DNA of 14,282 nt from UBA5734 sp964528645. Lineage in GTDB: Bacteria > Bacillota > Clostridia > Saccharofermentanales > UBA5734. Location: the NCBI GenBank assembly GCA_964528645.1, contig CAZGSR010000051.1:1-14282 (forward strand). Reading direction: 5' to 3'. The notes beneath the pieces were generated by a model. That model was not told where the DNA came from. It ran no database searches and saw nothing but the letters and a program-made list of their open reading frames with translations. Positions 1-5,736 of this stretch are shown piece by piece. A program made the position numbers and the translations under genes. The number at the start of each line of letters is the position of its first letter. The first letter of the stretch is position 1.

Positions 1-304
1 CGCCGTCCATCTGGGCAGCACCGGTGATCATGTTCTTGATGTAGTCGGCGTGGCCAGGGCAGTCGACGTGAGCGTAATGACGCTTGTCGGTCTGGTATTC
101 GACGTGTGCGGTATTGATTGTGATACCACGGGCTCTTTCTTCCGGAGCCTTGTCGATGTTGTCGTAAGAGGTGTAGCTGGCCTGGCCGCCCATTGCGAGG
201 ACCTTGGTGATCGCAGCGGTCAGGGAGGTTTTGCCGTGGTCAACATGGCCGATCGTGCCGATATTGACGTGGGGCTTGTTTCTTTCAAATTTTGCCTTTG
301 CCAT
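1..304 (-). CDS. tuf: Translation elongation factor Tu, N-terminal 101 residues (partial)
   Basis: EF-Tu is the GTPase that carries aminoacyl-tRNA to the ribosomal A site. Reading down from the ATG at 304-302 gives MAKAKFERNKPHVNIGTIG, then the P-loop GHVDHGKT (residues 19-26), the switch I segment with RGITI and the G3 motif DCPGH. This is the usual start of EF-Tu, and the frame is open to the window edge, which cuts the gene after about a quarter of its expected length of roughly 395-400 residues. A strong AGGAGG lies at 315-320, about 10 bases before the start. It is the last gene of the str operon seen here, 172 bases after fusA, and has its own promoter-like sequence in that gap. The family assignment is certain; whether the rest of the gene is intact cannot be seen. 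Confidence 0.98.
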   Translation of the reverse strand, partial: MAKAKFERNKPHVNIGTIGHVDHGKTSLTAAITKVLAMGGQASYTSYDNIDKAPEERARGITINTAHVEYQTDKRHYAHVDCPGHADYIKNMITGAAQMDG

Positions 305-325
305 TGGGGATGATCCTCCTTTTTC

Positions 326-347
326 CAGCACCGTCTTTGAGGTGCCG
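326..347 (-). promoter_or_regulatory. Hairpin in the tuf leader, just before the ribosome site
   Basis: On the minus strand CGGCACC (347-341) can pair with GGTGCTG (332-326) around an 8-base loop, giving 7 pairs including one G-U. It ends about 6 bases before the AGGAGG of tuf. It is not followed by a T-run, so it is not a terminator. A role in translation or mRNA stability is only inference. Confidence 0.35.
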
Positions 348-385
348 TTGTAACTAATTCTTCCGCCTTTTTGGCCGTCTATTCC

Positions 386-413
386 ATTTTACACAAATTA
401 ATTGTCTTGACAA
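386..413 (-). promoter_or_regulatory. Probable internal promoter for tuf
   Basis: Read on the minus strand there is TTGTCA at 413-408 (5 of 6 matches to the -35 consensus), a 16-base spacer and TAAAAT at 391-386 (5 of 6 matches to the -10 consensus). The predicted transcript would start near 379, leaving a leader of about 75 bases before tuf. The -35 lies inside the 14-base palindrome at 401-414. An extra promoter for tuf fits the very high demand for EF-Tu. Confidence 0.6.
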
Positions 414-414
414 T
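401..414. repeat. 14-base palindrome over the tuf -35 region
   Basis: ATTGTCTTGACAAT has perfect 6-base arms around a TT centre and overlaps the predicted tuf -35 hexamer. It could be a repressor site, or simply arise because two -35-like hexamers face each other. Confidence 0.4.
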
Positions 415-476
415 CATTTGCGGCTCGCGCAAGGGTCGATTCGGCCTGCCGGGTCGGTGTTTTGGATGGGTGCGGG

Positions 477-2543
477 TTATTTCTTCAAAAGGCCTTCCAT
501 GATGCTCTTCGGCACTTCTTCGAAGTGGCTGATCTGCATCACAAAAGTACCGCGGCCCTGGGTGCGGGAACGCAGGGCAGTGGCATAGCCGAACATCTGC
601 GACAGCGGGACCTTAGCCTGGATATGCTGGGCATTGGAACGGGCTTCCATGCCTTCGATACGGCCGCGGCGGGAGCTGATATCGCCCATGACGTCGCCCA
701 TGTAATCCTCGGGGACGTCGATGTCGACGCGCATGATTGGTTCGAGCAGGACCGGGTCAGCCTTGCGGCAGGCATCCTTGAAGCCCATCGAGCCGGCGAT
801 CTTAAACGCCATTTCGGATGAATCGACTTCGTGGTAGGAGCCGTCGACGACGGTGACCTTGATGTCAACGACCGGGTAGCCACCCAGGACACCACTGTTC
901 ATGGCTTCCTGGATACCGGCGTCGATCGGGGCGATGTATTCCTTCGGAATCGAGCCACCGACGACTTTGTTGACAAACTCGTAGCCTTCGCCCGGCTGGC
1001 GGGGTTCGACTTCGAGCACGCAATGACCATACTGGCCACGGCCACCGGACTGGCGGACAAACTTTCCGTCGGCCTTGACAGCCTTGCGGATCGTTTCTTT
1101 GTAGGCGACCTGCGGGGCACCGACATTGGCTTCGACCTTGAACTCCCTAAAGAGACGGTCAACGATGATGTCGAGGTGCAGTTCGCCCATGCCGGCGATC
1201 AGGGTCTGGCCAGTTTCCTGGTCGGTGTAGGTGCGGAAGGTCGGATCTTCTTCAGCCAGCTTGGCCAGGGCAGTCATCATCTTCTCCTGGCTGGCTTTGG
1301 ACTTCGGTTCGATCGCGACATTGATGACCGGTTCCGGGAATTCCATCGATTCGAGGATGATCGGAGCCGAGTCGACGCAGAGTGTATCACCGGTGGTCGT
1401 GTCTTTGAGACCGACAGCCGCAGCGATATCGCCGGAGTAGACGCGGTCGATTTCTTCGCGGTGGTTGGCGTGCATCTGCAGGATGCGGCCGATGCGTTCA
1501 CGCTTGCGCTTGCCAGCGTTCATGACATAGGAACCGGATTCGAGCTCACCGGAATAGACGCGGAAGAAGCAGAGCTTGCCGACGAAGGGGTCGGTCATGA
1601 TCTTGAACGCCAGGGCCGAGAAGGGCGCTGAGTCGTCTGAGGGACGTTCTTCTTCTTCTTCGGTTTCCGGATTGACACCCTTGATGGCCGGAATGTCGAG
1701 CGGGGATGGCAGATAGGCGATGACGGCATCGAGCATCAGCTGGACGCCCTTGTTCTTGTAGGATGAACCACAGAGAACTGGGGTGACCTTGCAGGCGATG
1801 GTCGCACGGCGCAGGGCTGCGGTGAGCTCGTCGTTGGTGATTTCTTCACCTTCGAGGAATTTCATGGTCAGCTCTTCGTCGGTTTCGGCGATGGACTCGA
1901 CCATTTTCTCGCGCCACTCGTTAGCGGCATCTACCATGTCGGCCGGGATGTCGGTTTCCGTGATCTGCTTGCCAAGGTCATCACCATAGATGATGGCTTT
2001 CATCTTGACGAGGTCCACGATACCGGTGAAGACGTCTTCCTTGCCGATGGGCAGCTGGATCGGGATCGCATTGGTCCGCAGACGTTCTTTCATCATGCTG
2101 ACCGCACGGTAGAAGTCAGCGCCGAGGATGTCCATCTTATTGACGTAAGCCATGCGCGGGACACCGTAATGGTCGGCCTGGCGCCAGACAGTTTCTGTCT
2201 GGGGCTCGACGCCGCCTTTGGCGCAGAACAAGGTCACAGCACCATCAAGGACTCGCAGCGAACGTTCGACTTCAACGGTGAAGTCAACGTGGCCGGGGGT
2301 GTCAATGATGTTGATGCGGTGTTCTTTCCACTCAGCGGTGGTGGCAGCGGAGGTGATGGTGATACCACGCTCCTGTTCCTGCTCCATCCAGTCCATGGTG
2401 GCTGCGCCTTCATGGACTTCGCCGATCTTGTGCACCTTGCCCGTATAGAACAGGACGCGCTCGGTCGTGGTGGTCTTGCCCGCATCGATATGGGCCATGA
2501 TGCCGATATTCCGCGTTTTATCAAGCGAGAATTTTCTGGGCAC
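477..2543 (-). CDS. fusA: Translation elongation factor G
   Basis: EF-G is the GTPase that drives translocation of tRNA and mRNA on the ribosome and helps ribosome recycling. The 688-residue product has the full family length. The GTPase domain shows the P-loop AHIDAGKTT (residues 17-25), RGIT (59-62), DTPGH (81-85) and NKMD (135-138); the later EF-G domains follow in order, including the GGRGQYGH segment of domain IV. The start is a GTG at 2543-2541, supported by AAGGAG six bases upstream and by the standard N-terminus MPRKFSLDKTRNIGI. It lies 24 bases after rpsG in the str operon and ends with TAA. A second, divergent EF-G-like paralogue is common in this group, but the position between rpsG and tuf marks this as the housekeeping copy. 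Confidence 0.99.
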   Translation of the reverse strand: MPRKFSLDKTRNIGIMAHIDAGKTTTTERVLFYTGKVHKIGEVHEGAATMDWMEQEQERGITITSAATTAEWKEHRINIIDTPGHVDFTVEVERSLRVLDGAVTLFCAKGGVEPQTETVWRQADHYGVPRMAYVNKMDILGADFYRAVSMMKERLRTNAIPIQLPIGKEDVFTGIVDLVKMKAIIYGDDLGKQITETDIPADMVDAANEWREKMVESIAETDEELTMKFLEGEEITNDELTAALRRATIACKVTPVLCGSSYKNKGVQLMLDAVIAYLPSPLDIPAIKGVNPETEEEEERPSDDSAPFSALAFKIMTDPFVGKLCFFRVYSGELESGSYVMNAGKRKRERIGRILQMHANHREEIDRVYSGDIAAAVGLKDTTTGDTLCVDSAPIILESMEFPEPVINVAIEPKSKASQEKMMTALAKLAEEDPTFRTYTDQETGQTLIAGMGELHLDIIVDRLFREFKVEANVGAPQVAYKETIRKAVKADGKFVRQSGGRGQYGHCVLEVEPRQPGEGYEFVNKVVGGSIPKEYIAPIDAGIQEAMNSGVLGGYPVVDIKVTVVDGSYHEVDSSEMAFKIAGSMGFKDACRKADPVLLEPIMRVDIDVPEDYMGDVMGDISSRRGRIEGMEARSNAQHIQAKVPLSQMFGYATALRSRTQGRGTFVMQISHFEEVPKSIMEGLLKK

Positions 2544-2567
2544 AGTAAGCTCCTTTTCCTGATCCGG

Positions 2568-3038
2568 TTACCATCTGTAATGGGCAAACGCGCGGTTGGC
2601 GTCAGCCATACGATGCATGTCTTCTTTTTTCTTGTAAGCGCCGCCGGTGCTGTTGAACGCGTCAACGATCTCGTTGGCGAGGCGTTCGTGCATGGTGCGC
2701 TCACTGCGGTTGCGGGCATAGGAAACCAGCCAGCGCAGACCGAGGGTCTGGCGGCGTTCCGGACGGACTTCGATCGGCACCTGGTAGTTGGCACCGCCGA
2801 CGCGCCGGGCTTTGACTTCCAGCATCGGCATGATGTTCTCCAGGGCCTTGGTGAAGACCTCCAGGGCATCCTGGCCTGTGCGTTCCTTGACAATGTCAAA
2901 CGCACTGTAGCAAATTTTCTGGGCGACTCCCTTTTTTCCGTCGAGCATGATGTTGTTGATCAGCTTGGCGACCTTGACATCATGGTAAACCGGATCAGGA
3001 AGCACTTCTCTTGTCGGGACATGGCCTTTTCTTGGCAC
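2568..3038 (-). CDS. rpsG: 30S ribosomal protein S7
   Basis: S7 is a primary 16S rRNA-binding protein that organises the head of the small subunit near the E site. The product is 156 residues, the normal length, and starts MPRKGHVPTREVLPDPVY. It contains the conserved stretch VGGANYQVPIEVRPERR and ends with FAHYRW, as in many bacterial S7 proteins. The start is GTG at 3038-3036, with GGAGG about 8 bases upstream. It follows rpsL after 179 bases and precedes fusA by 24. In Escherichia coli S7 represses its own operon by binding the rpsL-rpsG spacer; the long, hairpin-rich spacer here leaves room for such control, but that is inference. Confidence 0.99.
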   Translation of the reverse strand: MPRKGHVPTREVLPDPVYHDVKVAKLINNIMLDGKKGVAQKICYSAFDIVKERTGQDALEVFTKALENIMPMLEVKARRVGGANYQVPIEVRPERRQTLGLRWLVSYARNRSERTMHERLANEIVDAFNSTGGAYKKKEDMHRMADANRAFAHYRW

Positions 3039-3072
3039 GTGTCTTCCCTCCTATTCATGATAATGCGGCCAA

Positions 3073-3088
3073 TCCCTGTTCACAGGGA
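3073..3088 (-). promoter_or_regulatory. Hairpin in the rpsL-rpsG spacer, near the S7 start
   Basis: TCCCTG-TGAA-CAGGGA on the minus strand forms a perfect 6-pair stem with a 4-base loop, about 35 bases before the rpsG start. No T-run follows it. By position it is a candidate part of an S7 autoregulation site; that role is not shown by the sequence. Confidence 0.4.
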
Positions 3089-3148
3089 CTGTCCGATACC
3101 ACAGGTACTCACGATAACGGACCGTGTTACGTACGCCCGGCCATAGCC

Positions 3149-3163
3149 CACCTCGGGGAGGTG
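3149..3163 (-). promoter_or_regulatory. Second hairpin in the rpsL-rpsG spacer
   Basis: CACCTC-CCC-GAGGTG on the minus strand gives a perfect 6-pair stem with a 3-base loop, about 55 bases after the rpsL stop. No T-run follows, so it is not an intrinsic terminator. It may be an RNA-processing or protein-binding structure between the two ribosomal protein genes. Confidence 0.4.
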
Positions 3164-3217
3164 AATCTATCGTCTGATGTACTGACAACTGTTAGTCCAA
3201 CCGATGGCAGCTTGTGG

Positions 3218-3646
3218 TTAGCGTTTGACCTTGGCTGCCTTGGGTCTCTTGGCACCGTACTTGGAACGGCCCTGCTGGCGGTTAGCCACACCGGCAGTGT
3301 CCAGCGTACCGCGCACAATGTGATAGCGAACACCCGGCAGATCTTTGACACGGCCACCGCGAATCAGCACGACAGAGTGCTCCTGCAGGTTGTGCCCAAT
3401 ACCAGGGATGTAGGCGGTCACTTCGGTCTGGTTGGTCAGGCGAACCCTGGCAACCTTACGCAGTGCAGAGTTCGGTTTCTTCGGCGTCGTGGTCTTGACC
3501 ACGGTGCACACACCACGCTTCTGCGGGGACGAGATATCGGTCGCACGCTTCTTGAGCGTGTTCATACCCGTCTGCAGAGCCGGGGAAGAAGACTTGTAGC
3601 TCTTGGACTTGCGTCCTGCATTGACCAGTTGGTTGAACGTAGGCAT
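3218..3646 (-). CDS. rpsL: 30S ribosomal protein S12
   Basis: S12 sits at the decoding centre of the small subunit and affects accuracy. The product has 142 residues and begins MPTFNQLVNAGRKSK. It contains PQKRGVC, TTTPKKPNSALRK, PGIGHNLQEHS and RGGRVKDLPGVRYHIVRG. The two lysines where streptomycin-resistance changes usually occur (K56/K57 in TPKKP, K101 in RVKDL) are both present, so the sequence is of the normal sensitive type. The insertion around residues 20-45 (ending RATDISSPQ) is typical of Bacillota. I chose the ATG at 3646-3644 rather than the TTG one codon upstream, because it matches the family N-terminus and sits 7 bases after AAGGAGG. It is the first gene of the str operon. Confidence 0.99.
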   Translation of the reverse strand: MPTFNQLVNAGRKSKSYKSSSPALQTGMNTLKKRATDISSPQKRGVCTVVKTTTPKKPNSALRKVARVRLTNQTEVTAYIPGIGHNLQEHSVVLIRGGRVKDLPGVRYHIVRGTLDTAGVANRQQGRSKYGAKRPKAAKVKR

Positions 3647-3736
3647 CAATACACCTCCTTCTCTAAAATATTGCCACTTTTCACATCAGCATCCGTCAGG
3701 GTGCACAACACGCGCACATACCATCTAAACAGACAT

Positions 3737-3759
3737 AAAAAGCCCCCTTTGGGGTTAGC
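3737..3759 (-). terminator. Terminator-like hairpin in the str operon leader
   Basis: On the minus strand GC-TAA-CCCC-AAA-GGGG-GC (3759-3742) forms a stem of 4 G-C pairs plus 2 more beyond a bulge, followed directly by five T (3741-3737). No minus-strand gene lies upstream: the predicted str promoter is immediately before it. It would therefore act as an early attenuator in the rpsL leader rather than an end-of-gene terminator. The stem is short, so efficiency may be low. Confidence 0.45.
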
Positions 3760-3806
3760 GGCAACTTATTGTATCACCGGTCTTTCGATTTGTAAACAAG
3801 TTGCCG
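3759..3806. repeat. 9-base inverted repeat bracketing the str promoter
   Basis: CGGCAACTT at 3759-3767 is the exact reverse complement of AAGTTGCCG at 3798-3806. The 30 bases between the arms contain the predicted -10 and -35 hexamers of the str promoter, with the inner edges 0 and 1 base from them. This placement suggests paired protein sites, but no known operator is recognised. Confidence 0.55.
3768..3796 (-). promoter_or_regulatory. Promoter of the str operon
   Basis: Minus strand: TTTACA at 3796-3791 (5 of 6 to -35), a 17-base spacer, and TACAAT at 3773-3768 (5 of 6 to -10), preceded by TGA, which makes an extended -10. The predicted start is near 3761, giving a leader of about 115 bases before rpsL. 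It is the best promoter match in this divergent region. Confidence 0.75.
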
Positions 3807-3811
3807 GTTTT

Positions 3812-3829
3812 GGGACGGCGTCCCTTTTT
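3812..3829 (+). terminator. Terminator-like hairpin between divergent promoters
   Basis: GGGAC-GGC-GTCCC (3812-3824) followed by TTTTT (3825-3829) has the form of a short plus-strand intrinsic terminator. There is no plus-strand gene before it, and it lies just upstream of the predicted promoter of the next plus-strand gene. It could stop antisense transcripts or serve as a palindromic protein site. The 5-pair stem is weak. Confidence 0.35.
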
Positions 3830-3839
3830 CGGCAAGCTA

Positions 3840-3848
3840 TGCTATGAT
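3840..3848 (+). promoter_or_regulatory. Possible extended -10 promoter for the 2Fe-2S protein/hydrogenase genes
   Basis: TGCTATGAT contains the TGn extension followed by TATGAT (5 of 6 to -10). No good -35 is found 16-18 bases upstream, which extended -10 promoters can tolerate. A start near 3855 would leave a leader of about 48 bases before the GTG at 3903. An overlapping GATAAT at 3846-3851 is an alternative. Confidence 0.4.
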
Positions 3849-3902
3849 AATCGTAATAGAAGTTACAGTTCCGGCTGTGGTTGGGCCGGCAGGGGAGGCA
3901 CT

Positions 3903-4208
3903 GTGGGAAAGATCAAGGTTGAGGTCTGTGCAGGGACGTTCTGTACGATGATGGGTTCGATGGATATTGCTGCGGCGATCGAGAGCCTGACCGAATTAGA
4001 GGAGAGTGGCATCCAGTGTGACCTCGATGTCACGATGGTTCCGTGCCTGGAAAATTGCGAATCCGGGACGCTTTCGCCGGTGGTCCGGATCAATGGCGAG
4101 ACGTTTTTCCGGGCGGAAACCGAGACCGTAATGGCCAAGTTGCTGGAACTGGCCCAGAAGTGTCCTGACACAGGAGACAGCCAGACACAGGGACAGGCAG
4201 GACGCTGA
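3903..4208 (+). CDS. Thioredoxin-fold [2Fe-2S] ferredoxin (NuoE/HydC-like), likely hydrogenase partner
   Basis: A 101-residue protein beginning (V/M)GKIKVEVCAGTFC. The cysteines C9 and C14 (Cx4C) and C48 and C52 (Cx3C, in VPCLENCESG) are the four ligands of the thioredoxin-like [2Fe-2S] fold of NuoE and of the small subunits of electron-bifurcating hydrogenases. No membrane segment or signal peptide is seen, so it should act in the cytoplasm. The GTG start at 3903 is chosen because GGGGAGG lies 4 bases before it and the 34 in-frame codons upstream do not resemble the family. The stop is 2 bases before the hydrogenase ATG, so the two are surely co-transcribed and may be translationally coupled. 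I infer that it passes electrons to or from the hydrogenase. The last 15 residues are polar and probably disordered. Confidence 0.9.
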   Translation: MGKIKVEVCAGTFCTMMGSMDIAAAIESLTELEESGIQCDLDVTMVPCLENCESGTLSPVVRINGETFFRAETETVMAKLLELAQKCPDTGDSQTQGQAGR

Positions 4209-4210
4209 CC

Positions 4211-5722
4211 ATGCGCGGGCTTTTCACTCCAATCACCAAGATCCGCCGCCAGGTTTTCACCGAAGTGGCGCATCATGCTTATCAACGAGATCTCACCCAG
4301 ACAGATTTCAGCTATTTTTACGAGTCGTCCTACCGGATCATTCCCGGTGAAGTGGCGCAGTACCGTGACAGTGTCTTCAAAGAACGTGCGATCATCCGGG
4401 AGCGGATTCGCCTGACGCTGGGCCTACCGCTGCGGCCGGCCGATGCGCACCAGAGTTTCACCGATGGCATGGCAGACATGGCCGTTGCAGAAAAGCGCCT
4501 GGCCCAGCCCCTGGTCAATGTCATCCCCTTTGCCTGTGAAGCGTGTCCGACCGACCATTTTAAAGTCACGGACAACTGCCGCAAGTGCCTGGCCCATCCT
4601 TGTACCTCGGTCTGCCCGGTCAATGCGGTTTCCATCGGCAAGACACGGGCGATCATCGATCACGACAAATGCATCAAATGCGGCCGTTGCCAGACGGCAT
4701 GCCCCTACCACGCCATCGTCCGCACCGGCCGCCCTTGCGCCGAAGCGTGCGGTGCCAATGCCATCGACAGCGATGAACTCGGCCGGGCCAAGATCAACCA
4801 GGACAAATGCGTCGCCTGCGGCATGTGCATCGTCAGCTGCCCCTTTGCGGCCATCACGGACAAATCCGAAATCTACCAGGTCGTCACGGCCATCCGGCTG
4901 GGCTACCGTGTCTACGCCGCCATCGCACCTTCATTTGTCGGGCAATTCGGTCCCCTGGCCACGCCAGGCAAAGTGATCGCCGGTCTCAGGAAACTTGGCT
5001 TTGCCGATGTCATCGAGGTTGGCATCGGCGCGGATATCGGCACCGTCATGGAAGCAGAGGAATTCATCGAAAAAGTCCCCGGCGAACTGGATTTCCTCGG
5101 CACCAGCTGCTGCCCAGCCTGGGAAAGCTTCGCCCGTGCTACCCAGCCAAGTCTGGCGGACTGCATTTCCAATTCCTCCACACCCATGGTAGCTACGGCG
5201 CACACCTTGAAAGCTCAGGACCCTCAGAGCAAAGTCGTCTTCATCGGCCCCTGCATCGCCAAGAAACTCGAAGCTCTCGAGGAAGAAGTCCTGCCCTTTG
5301 TCGATTTTGTCCTGACATATGAGGAACTGATGGGTATGTTCAGCGCCAGGTCTGTCGACCTGGCCGGTCTGGAGGAAGAGCCTTTCCGCTACCAGGCCTC
5401 GCGCGATGGCCGTGGCTATGCGGTCGCCGGTGGTGTTGCAGCCGCGATCAAAAATTGCATCGCCGAATTGGATCCAACGCGAGAGGTGCCAGTCCAGCGC
5501 GCCGACAGCCTCAGTGACTGCAGAAAAATGCTGGCCCTGGCCAAGGCAGGCAAGACCAAAGGATACCTGCTCGAAGGCATGGCCTGCCCGGGCGGTTGTG
5601 TGGGTGGTCCTGGTACGCTGATGCCTATTCCGAAAGCAGGCCAGGCAGTCAACCAGTTTGCCAGCCAGTCACCCTACCAGACATCCCTTGCCAACGAGTC
5701 CGTCCTGCCGGACAAAGACTGA
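4211..5722 (+). CDS. Monomeric [FeFe] hydrogenase, group B type
   Basis: [FeFe] hydrogenases interconvert H2 with protons and electrons at an H-cluster. The 503-residue protein starts MRGLFTPITKIRRQVFTEVA, typical of the group B enzymes of anaerobes. Residues 109-135 hold cysteines C109, C112, C123, C126, C131 and C135. Two [4Fe-4S] motifs follow: C154/C157/C160/C164 and C200/C203/C206/C210, with C176 and C180 between. The H-cluster motifs are TSCCPAW (298-304; C300 is at the proton-transfer position and C301 binds the cluster), GPCIAKKLE (346-354; C348) and EGMACPGGC (455-463; C459, C463). The G-P-C-x-A-K-K form of the second motif replaces the MPCxxK of the classical group A enzymes and marks group B. 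No membrane anchor, twin-arginine signal or C-terminal small-subunit domain is seen, so it should be soluble. The maturation genes hydEFG are not in the window. Whether it makes or consumes H2, or senses it, cannot be told. Confidence 0.93.
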   Translation: MRGLFTPITKIRRQVFTEVAHHAYQRDLTQTDFSYFYESSYRIIPGEVAQYRDSVFKERAIIRERIRLTLGLPLRPADAHQSFTDGMADMAVAEKRLAQPLVNVIPFACEACPTDHFKVTDNCRKCLAHPCTSVCPVNAVSIGKTRAIIDHDKCIKCGRCQTACPYHAIVRTGRPCAEACGANAIDSDELGRAKINQDKCVACGMCIVSCPFAAITDKSEIYQVVTAIRLGYRVYAAIAPSFVGQFGPLATPGKVIAGLRKLGFADVIEVGIGADIGTVMEAEEFIEKVPGELDFLGTSCCPAWESFARATQPSLADCISNSSTPMVATAHTLKAQDPQSKVVFIGPCIAKKLEALEEEVLPFVDFVLTYEELMGMFSARSVDLAGLEEEPFRYQASRDGRGYAVAGGVAAAIKNCIAELDPTREVPVQRADSLSDCRKMLALAKAGKTKGYLLEGMACPGGCVGGPGTLMPIPKAGQAVNQFASQSPYQTSLANESVLPDKD

Positions 5723-5736
5723 TCCGGAGCCACGAA

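Noticed and set aside
831..1631. Long plus-strand open frame of 266 codons inside fusA
   Set aside because: It is antisense to the intact EF-G gene, shows no recognisable protein features and is explained by G+C-rich codon bias.
2169..3146. Plus-strand open frame of 325 codons across fusA and rpsG
   Set aside because: It runs antisense over two certain genes and the spacer, with no ribosome site or family resemblance.
3011..3847. Plus-strand open frame of 278 codons over rpsL
   Set aside because: Antisense to rpsL and to its promoter region; no recognisable domains.
3801..3902. N-terminal extension of the 2Fe-2S protein to the ATG at 3801
   Set aside because: The extra 34 codons cross the terminator-like palindrome and the -10 element and do not resemble the family; the GTG at 3903 has a ribosome site.
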